From G963674835 sp963674835 (GTDB lineage: Bacteria; Planctomycetota; Planctomycetia; Pirellulales; Thermoguttaceae), in assembly GCA_963674835.2 (NCBI GenBank), contig CAXXKC010000002.1:2542001-2606000 (forward strand): DNA of 64,000 nucleotides, in the 5' to 3' direction. The position numbers were made by a program, and so were the translations under genes. Under the pieces are notes generated by a model that had not been told where the DNA came from, ran no database searches, and saw only the letters and a list, made by a program, of their open reading frames with translations. This document shows, in pieces, positions 59,108-64,000 of the stretch (position 1 is the first letter of the stretch; each line of letters begins with the position of its first letter).

Positions 59108-61201
59108 CTACACGGCTCCTGCGGTGGCCAGCTTCTTGCGTTCGGCCACGACCTCGCGCTCGATGCTGGGCGGCATGCGCCGGTAACGCGCGAACTCCAG
59201 AGTGAAGGTGCCCTGCCCCTGCGTCATGCTGCGCAGGTCGGTCGAGTAGCCAAAGGTCTCGGCCAAGGGCACTTCGCCCTCGATCCGAGCCGTCGGGCCG
59301 TCCATCTCAGTGCCAAGCACCATGCCGCGCCGCGCCGTCAGATCGCCCACGACAGAGCCTTGGAACTGGCCCGGGCACTCGATCTCGACCTTCATCACGG
59401 GTTCGAGAAGGACGGGCCGAGTTTTGGCGAAATTCTCGCGCATGGCCGTTTGGGCGCAGATCTGGAAGGCCATGTCGGAGCTGTCGACCTCGTGGAACGA
59501 ACCGTCCTCGATAATGACATGCAGGCCGACGACCGGATATCCGGCCAGGGGGCCCTTGCGGAGGCGGCTGCGGAAACCCTTTTCCACGGCGGGGATGTAC
59601 TGTTTGGGAATGCGGCCACCGACGACTTTTTCCTCGAAGACGAAATGCTCGTCGTGGCCTTCGGGCAGCAACTCGAAGCGGCCGACAATGTGGGCGTACT
59701 GACCGGAGCCGCCCGTCTGCTTCTTGTGGCGCACGTTGAACTCGGCCGCCTGGGTCGGCGCCTCGCGGTAGTTGACCTTCGGAGCTCCCACGCGAACGTC
59801 AACGCGGTATTCCCGGCGCATGCGCTCGACGTAGATCTCCAGGTGCAACTCGCCCATTCCGGAGATGATCGTTTCGCCCGTTTCCTCGTCAGACTCCACG
59901 CGGAGGGTGGGGTCCTCGCGGCGGAAACGCTGCAGCGCCTTGGCCAAGCGGTCGGCGCCGTCGCGGGCCATCGGTTCGATGGCCATCTTGATGACGGGCT
60001 CCGGAACGAACATGCTCTGCAGCGTGCAATAGGCTTGCTCGGAGGCGTAGGTGTCGCCACTGGCGCAGTCGACGCCCAGCACGGCCACAATGTCGCCGGG
60101 GCCGGCCTCGTCGACGTCCTCGCGCTGATCGGCGTGCATGCGCACGATCCGGCCGAAACGCTCTCTTTGACCGGTCCGCTGGTTGTAATAGCTGGCGCCC
60201 TTGGCAAATCGTCCCTGGTAGATCCGCATGAACGTGAGCGAGCCGTACGGATCCTCGACGATCTTAAAGGCCATGGCGACGGTCGGACGATCCGCTTCGG
60301 GGATCAGTTCGATTCGCTTGCCGGAACCGTCGTGAGCCAGGGCCTGATACTCGCAATCGAGCGGCGAGGGGAGATAGCGCACGATGGCGTCCAGAAGCGG
60401 CTGCACGCCCTTGTTCCGGTAGGCGGAGCCGAGGAACACAGGGGTTAGCTGCTGTCCGAGCACGGCCTGCTTGATCACCCGATGCACGAGTTCCTCGGGC
60501 ACTTCCTCTTCCGACAGCAGCAGCTCGAGAATCTCGTCGCTGTACATGGAGAGGGCTTCCAGCATGTGCTGGCGAGCGTGCGCGGCTTCGTCGGCATAGC
60601 CGGCCGGCACGTCTTCGGCGCGAATCGTCTCGCCGTAAGCGCCGTCGAAATAGATCGCCTGCCGTCTGATCAGGTCGATGACACCGCAGAAGTCGGCTTC
60701 GCGGCCGATGGGCAGTTGCATGAGCACGGCGTTGCAGCCGAGCTTGTCGTGCAGTTGCCTGACGACCTTGTGCGGGTCGGCGCCTGCGCGATCCATCTTG
60801 TTGATGAAGGCCAGCCGCGGGATATGGTAGCGCTGCATCTGGCGGTCAATGGTCAGCGACTGCGCTTGAACTCCGCCAACGGCGCAGAGGACGAGGATCG
60901 CCCCGTCCAGTACACGCAGGCTGCGCTCGACCTCGACGGTGAAATCGACGTGGCCGGGCGTGTCGATCACGTTGATCGTGGCGCCGTTCCACTGCACCGA
61001 CGTCGCGGCGCTGGTGATGGTGATGCCACGTTCCCGCTCGAGGTCCATGTGGTCGAGCGTTGCGCCTTCGCCGCGCTCGCCGTGGACTTCCTGCATGCGG
61101 TGGATTCGGCCCGCATAGAACAAAACACGCTCGCTCAGGGTCGTCTTACCCGAGTCGATGTGCGCCGATATGCCGATATTTCGAAGACTGTGCAAATCCA
61201 T
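59108..61201 (-). CDS. Elongation factor G, mitochondrial EFG1-like (spd) type
   Basis: ATG 61201 (MDLHSLRNIGISAHIDSGKT) gives 697 residues, normal for EF-G. GTPase motifs are HIDSGKTT (14-21), RGITITSAAT, DTPGHVDF, NKMD and LGSAYRNKGVQ. FTVEVERSLRVLDGAILVLC followed by AVGGVQAQSLTIDRQMQRY and IRRQAIYFDGAYGETIRAED resemble mitochondrial EFG1 and its bacterial relatives in spirochaetes and planctomycetes more than E. coli FusA. Domains II-V are complete, including GRIPKQYIPAVEKGF. It moves tRNA and mRNA through the ribosome. It is not in a str operon with rpsL/rpsG/tuf, as expected for this branch. It could be fusA or a specialised paralogue. Confidence 0.93.
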   Translation of the reverse strand: MDLHSLRNIGISAHIDSGKTTLSERVLFYAGRIHRMQEVHGERGEGATLDHMDLERERGITITSAATSVQWNGATINVIDTPGHVDFTVEVERSLRVLDGAILVLCAVGGVQAQSLTIDRQMQRYHIPRLAFINKMDRAGADPHKVVRQLHDKLGCNAVLMQLPIGREADFCGVIDLIRRQAIYFDGAYGETIRAEDVPAGYADEAAHARQHMLEALSMYSDEILELLLSEEEVPEELVHRVIKQAVLGQQLTPVFLGSAYRNKGVQPLLDAIVRYLPSPLDCEYQALAHDGSGKRIELIPEADRPTVAMAFKIVEDPYGSLTFMRIYQGRFAKGASYYNQRTGQRERFGRIVRMHADQREDVDEAGPGDIVAVLGVDCASGDTYASEQAYCTLQSMFVPEPVIKMAIEPMARDGADRLAKALQRFRREDPTLRVESDEETGETIISGMGELHLEIYVERMRREYRVDVRVGAPKVNYREAPTQAAEFNVRHKKQTGGSGQYAHIVGRFELLPEGHDEHFVFEEKVVGGRIPKQYIPAVEKGFRSRLRKGPLAGYPVVGLHVIIEDGSFHEVDSSDMAFQICAQTAMRENFAKTRPVLLEPVMKVEIECPGQFQGSVVGDLTARRGMVLGTEMDGPTARIEGEVPLAETFGYSTDLRSMTQGQGTFTLEFARYRRMPPSIEREVVAERKKLATAGAV

Positions 61202-62117
61202 ATGTCCAACACCAGGTACGTCTGGCCGCCCAGGCGAACCCAGTACCCGGCACGGCTCCGGTCTTGCCGGGGGACGGGTGCGGATGCATCGCCTCGAGAA
61301 CGAACATTTCACTATACATGAAAAGTACCGTTTCTGCCAGAACCCCTCTCTTCCGGGTAGTGGGTTCGCTGGGGCTGCTTGCCGGGGCGGTGCGACGCCG
61401 GCCATGAGCAGACAAGCTTGCAGAAACAAGGGTTCCGTCGTGTCCGGCAGCCGTCGACATGCCAAAGGGATTCCAGTGACGTTGCGTCCAAAAACCGTGC
61501 CCGACGAGAAGAAGGCCCTTGGCAGGCCTGTTCATGTCAAGTTTCTGCAAATTGCACGGTCCAGCCATGTCGCCGAGATCGCCATTCCTGCGCCAGCCCG
61601 GCAGATGAGTTGTGGTGTCGCCGTGTTTGACGCGATCTACGACGCGGCTCGAAGCGCTGTCGAAGGAACAACTTGCAGCAGGGGTGATCGATTGGGTCGA
61701 GTTCCGAGCGGCCTGCACGCGTGGGTGATTTTGGCGGAGTATCTGCTACGAGCGTTGCATCGAGAATCGCCATGGATGCATTCGAGAGGGTTGGATTGAA
61801 CGGCGCACGTCACTGCATCCCCGGTCTGTGGGACATTTTGGCGCGGTGGCAAGGCTCGATACCGGTCCCCCGCGCGAAAGGCGGTTTTGTCAGAGCGGCA
61901 ACGCGAAGATTCGCAAGCCTTTTTTCCGCCGACCGCTCCTCACAGGCTCTTCATGTGGTATAAGTCTATAATACGCTTTTCCCGCATTGGGCCCCCCGCG
62001 ACGCGTTATTTGGTGGGGATTGAAACAGGGTCCCAGCGACTATCTCCGAGGCCAAGCAGTCTCTTGGCAGCGCCGGATAGCGTCAGATATCGAGAAGCCT
62101 AGAAAAGGAGCACATTC
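61202..62117. other. Region without a recognised gene; promoter near its end
   Basis: About 900 bases between EF-G and the DUF3467 gene. The frames present have no ribosome sites. TATAAT at 61967-61972 lies about 145 bases before the DUF3467 start and is a good -10 box, with no clear -35. A single GGATTGAAAC-like string at 62018-62026 is not part of an array. Confidence 0.45.
61967..61972 (+). promoter_or_regulatory. Candidate -10 box for the DUF3467 gene
   Basis: TATAAT is a perfect -10 box in an AT-richer stretch about 145 bases before the DUF3467 start. No good -35 box is seen 16-18 bases upstream. Confidence 0.35.
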
Positions 62118-62528
62118 GTGGCCAAGTCACCCGAGAATCCGGAACAGGAACAGGAAGGCGCCGTCCAGGGCAGCACGCCGGCCGAGGCTGGTCAGTCGGC
62201 ACAGGGTCCCGCGGCCCAGCGAATGCAGGTCCAGATCGACGACACCAAGGCCCTGGCCTGCTACGCGAATTTCTGCCGCGTCACCGGCACGCCGGAAGAA
62301 CTGATCATCGACTTCGGGCTGAATCCGCAGCCGATCGGCGTGCCCACGCAGCCGATTCCAATCACGCAGCGGATCATCACGAACTTCTATACCGCCAAAC
62401 GGATGCTCCATGCGTTGAGCCTCACGGTTCAGCGTCACGAGGCGACGTTTGGAGTGCTGGAAACCGATGTTCAGAAGCGGGTCCGGCCCGGTTTGGCGCA
62501 GCAGCAACAGCAGCAACAGCAACGCTGA
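62118..62528 (+). CDS. DUF3467 family protein with a Gln tail
   Basis: GTG 62118 with AAAGGAG 9 bases upstream gives 136 residues. The core QVQIDDTKALACYANFCRVT, followed by GTPEELIIDFGLNPQPIG and QRIITNFYTAKRMLHALSL, is the DUF3467 domain, an immunoglobulin-like fold of unknown function. The first 35 residues are low-complexity (EQEQEGAVQG, QSAQGPAAQ), and the end is QQQQQQQQR encoded by mixed CAG/CAA codons. A link to the small GTPases or chaperones seen near other members was not found here. The 97-bp repeat copy B follows 38 bases after the stop. Confidence 0.85.
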   Translation: MAKSPENPEQEQEGAVQGSTPAEAGQSAQGPAAQRMQVQIDDTKALACYANFCRVTGTPEELIIDFGLNPQPIGVPTQPIPITQRIITNFYTAKRMLHALSLTVQRHEATFGVLETDVQKRVRPGLAQQQQQQQQR

Positions 62529-62566
62529 CACATTCGTACTGGGCTCCTCGCCTGAGGGCAGGGTCG

Positions 62567-62663
62567 TCTAGAGCGCATTCGGCGGACCTGCAGCGTGTTT
62601 TTCGCTTCTGGAACCGTAGAAACACGCCGCCGCGAACGCTACAGTCAAGTGCGACACGCACTA
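62567..62663 (+). repeat. 97-bp dispersed repeat, copy B
   Basis: Full copy between the ends of the convergent DUF3467 and TPR genes. It starts TCTAGAGCG and ends AGTGCG-ACA-CGCACTA. GCGTGTTT at unit positions 27-34 is a perfect inverted match to AAACACGC at 54-61. It is identical to copy A over positions 51-80. Confidence 0.88.
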
Positions 62664-62795
62664 TCGCTCAACAGTTGGCCCGTGCGGTGTCTGCCCAGCC
62701 GCTACGGGTAGATGGGATTGCTCGCCGTGGATCCTCCAGCCTACGAGGATGTGTGGGCGGACCACGGCGGGCAACTCCTGGACACTGCCGGTGAC

Positions 62796-63143
62796 CTACG
62801 CCTCTTCGCTCTGCGGTTCGTCCTGCTGGGCGGCGAAGGCGACCTGCCGCGCCTGCATCATGGCCTGCTCGGCCTCGGCGATTCGCCCGGCCCTCTGGCA
62901 GACCAAGCTGAGTGCCACGAAGCTGAAGGGGTCGTTGGGTTCTAGCTGGCACACTTCCGTGCCGTGTTGCACTGCCTCGTCGTGCTTGTCTTGAAGGCTG
63001 TAGAACCGGCTCAGCGCGGCGTGCGCCAAGGCATACTTGGGATCTTGCTCCACGAGTGCCTGCAGCTTACCAACCGCCTCGTCCAGAGCCCCGTTCTCCC
63101 TTAGGCCGATCGCCTCTTCGTACAGCGCAACATTTGTCGACAT
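62796..63143 (-). CDS. Tetratricopeptide-repeat protein
   Basis: ATG 63143 (MSTNVALYEEAIGLRENG) gives 115 residues; the longer frame upstream is not TPR-like. Two to three TPR helices pairs are visible: LYEEAIGLRENGALDEAVGK, QDPKYALAHAALSRFYSLQ and HGTEVCQLEPNDPFSFVALS, then RAGRIAEAEQAMMQARQVAF. The product is a small scaffold protein without signal peptide. Its partner is unknown. It is convergent with DUF3467 and divergent from lpxA. Confidence 0.82.
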   Translation of the reverse strand: MSTNVALYEEAIGLRENGALDEAVGKLQALVEQDPKYALAHAALSRFYSLQDKHDEAVQHGTEVCQLEPNDPFSFVALSLVCQRAGRIAEAEQAMMQARQVAFAAQQDEPQSEEA

Positions 63144-63718
63144 AGCGGAAGGTCTCCCTCGCGGTTCGATCCACATTCTGGGTAGTGCTGATTACCAAGT
63201 TTACGCGTTTTCGCAAAGACCGGCCAGTGCCCAACCGCGTCTTGAAGCCACGGCCGGAAGGCATAGTGGGGCGAACGTTGATTCGCTGATTCGTTCTTCC
63301 CACTGTCGCTCTTCCTCGCCCAGATCCCCTCCCTTGCGACACCGTAACACCCCTGGAAGCCGAAACATGGATTGTCGCTTGGGCGTGCAGCTCAACAGTC
63401 CCCCAAGAGTGGCTATACGGAACCGGCAAAATCGACACTTCCGGATCAACACGTCCGGACTGCCTGGCCGATAGAAGCTAGAGCATGGCAAGCCTTTGCG
63501 ATAGTTGAGGCATGCCTGCCGGTGAGCCTAACTGCGACGAGACCATCAGCAAGAGGCACTTGTGGGGCGAACCGAGGAACATTGGCTAGTGCGTGTCGCA
63601 TTTAGCTGTAGCGTTCGTGGAGGCGTGTTTCTGCGCTTCTGAAGGCGAGGTACACGCCACGCATACGCTGGACACGCTCTAGGTTGGCACAAACCGTCTT
63701 CTCCCAAGGGATCCGCCC
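63144..63718. other. Divergent intergenic region containing repeat copy C
   Basis: 575 bases between TPR and lpxA starts. No coding frame is convincing. The only recognised element is the dispersed repeat at 63587-63683. Promoters for both genes are expected here. Confidence 0.45.
63587..63683 (-). repeat. 97-bp dispersed repeat, copy C
   Basis: Full copy on the minus strand, 35 bases before the lpxA start. It begins CCTAGAGCG and ends CGACACGCACTA in its own orientation. GGCGTGT and ACACGCC arms pair with one another although their surroundings differ from copies A and B. Like copy A, it points away from the gene that follows it. Confidence 0.85.
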
Positions 63719-64000
63719 GTGAATATCCATCCGTCGGCCGTCGTCAGTCCTCTGGCGAGAATCGAGCGGGACGTCAAGATCGGCGCTTTCTGCGTCATCG
63801 AGCCGGAAGTCACTATTGGCGAGGGCTGCCGCCTGGAGAGTCGCGTCGTTGTGAAGAACGGGGTCACGCTGGGCGTCAACAACCATGTCTTCGAAGGGGC
63901 TGTTCTGGGTGGACTGCCGCAGCATGTCAATATGCCGGAGAGCACGGGCAGCGTAATCATCGGTTGTGGCAACACGATCCGCGAGAACGTTACCATCCAC
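63719..64000 (+). CDS. lpxA: UDP-N-acetylglucosamine acyltransferase LpxA, 3' end off window
   Basis: GTG 63719 is preceded by AAGGGA at 8 bases. The 94 visible codons run to the right edge. The left-handed beta-helix hexapeptide pattern starts at once: VNIHPSAVVSPLARIERDV, KIGAFCVIEPEVTIGEGC, RLESRVVVKNGVTLGVNN and VFEGAVLGGLPQHVN. The last block, VFEGAVLGGLPQ with ITIGCGN-like IIGCGNTIRENVTIH, includes the region of the catalytic His. It attaches the first acyl chain to UDP-GlcNAc at the start of lipid A synthesis. This fits a Gram-negative-type envelope with lipid A, as known in Planctomycetes. Confidence 0.9.
   Translation, partial: MNIHPSAVVSPLARIERDVKIGAFCVIEPEVTIGEGCRLESRVVVKNGVTLGVNNHVFEGAVLGGLPQHVNMPESTGSVIIGCGNTIRENVTIH

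Noticed and set aside
61158..61799. 213-codon plus-strand frame upstream of and overlapping EF-G
   Set aside because: It begins antisense to EF-G and continues through non-coding sequence without any protein-like motif.
62011..62026. GGTGGGGATTGAAAC string like the end of a CRISPR repeat
   Set aside because: It occurs once; no spacer-repeat periodicity and no cas genes are present.
62498..62525. CAG/CAA run as a nucleotide repeat element
   Set aside because: It only encodes the Gln tail of the DUF3467 protein.
1..64000. tRNA, rRNA, tmRNA, RNase P and SRP RNA genes
   Set aside because: I looked for typical conserved cores and found none that could be supported.

Overview
The window looks like a high-GC planctomycete chromosome segment, most likely from a Pirellulales-type member of the Planctomycetota. 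The evidence is a secreted DUF1549/DUF1553 protein followed by a DUF1501 protein and a PPC-domain protein, many Tat-exported enzymes (Gfo/Idh/MocA oxidoreductase, xylose-isomerase-like TIM barrel, BNR sialidase, amidohydrolase), a DUF3467 protein, an lpxA gene, and an elongation factor G of the spirochaete/planctomycete/mitochondrial EFG1 type. Genes lie on both strands in short operons, often with good AAGGAG-type ribosome binding sites. No rRNA, tRNA, phage or insertion sequence was recognised.

Layout. 0-3.6 kb: exported beta-galactosidase-like enzyme (cut by the left edge) and an exported sugar isomerase-like protein. 3.8-10.6 kb: housekeeping genes bcp, rsfS, argS, a nitroreductase and ppdK. 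10.9-14.2 kb: DoxX protein, CPBP protease, an atypical kinase, a small HExxH membrane protein and a PP2C phosphatase. 14.3-18.9 kb: two translationally coupled amidohydrolases, an exported oxidoreductase, a membrane protein and yjbQ. 19-22 kb: an unusual CE15 esterase plus glycosidase fusion flanked by gene remnants and one copy of a 97-bp dispersed repeat. 22.3-31.1 kb: a tandem RidA-like protein and the planctomycete surface/secretory trio. 31.2-37.3 kb: yqgE, a six-hairpin glycosidase, csrA, and a sialidase with a sodium symporter. 37.7-46.8 kb: citrate synthase, then a fucose-type locus (FucP-like transporter with a large inserted domain, GH95 alpha-L-fucosidase, GH106-like glycosidase). 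47-54 kb: URO-D family protein, exported pyruvyl-transferase-like protein, cold-shock protein with a long leader, HtrA protease, lipase and a His/Tyr/Pro-rich secreted protein. 54.3-59 kb: ECF sigma factor with envelope proteins, M50 protease and a large membrane protein. 59-64 kb: EF-G, DUF3467, a TPR protein and the start of lpxA.

How it fits together. Six glycosidase or esterase genes and two sugar-type transporters suggest an organism that breaks down complex sulfated or plant/algal polysaccharides, with fucose, rhamnose, sialic-acid-like and uronic-ester linkages as likely targets. The most unusual items are a gap-free 97-bp structured repeat present in three full copies and one partial copy, the fucose transporter with a predicted extracytoplasmic insert of about 235 residues, the CE15-glycosidase fusion, the kinase/HExxH/phosphatase cluster, and an intrinsic terminator buried inside the coding end of a convergent lipase gene.
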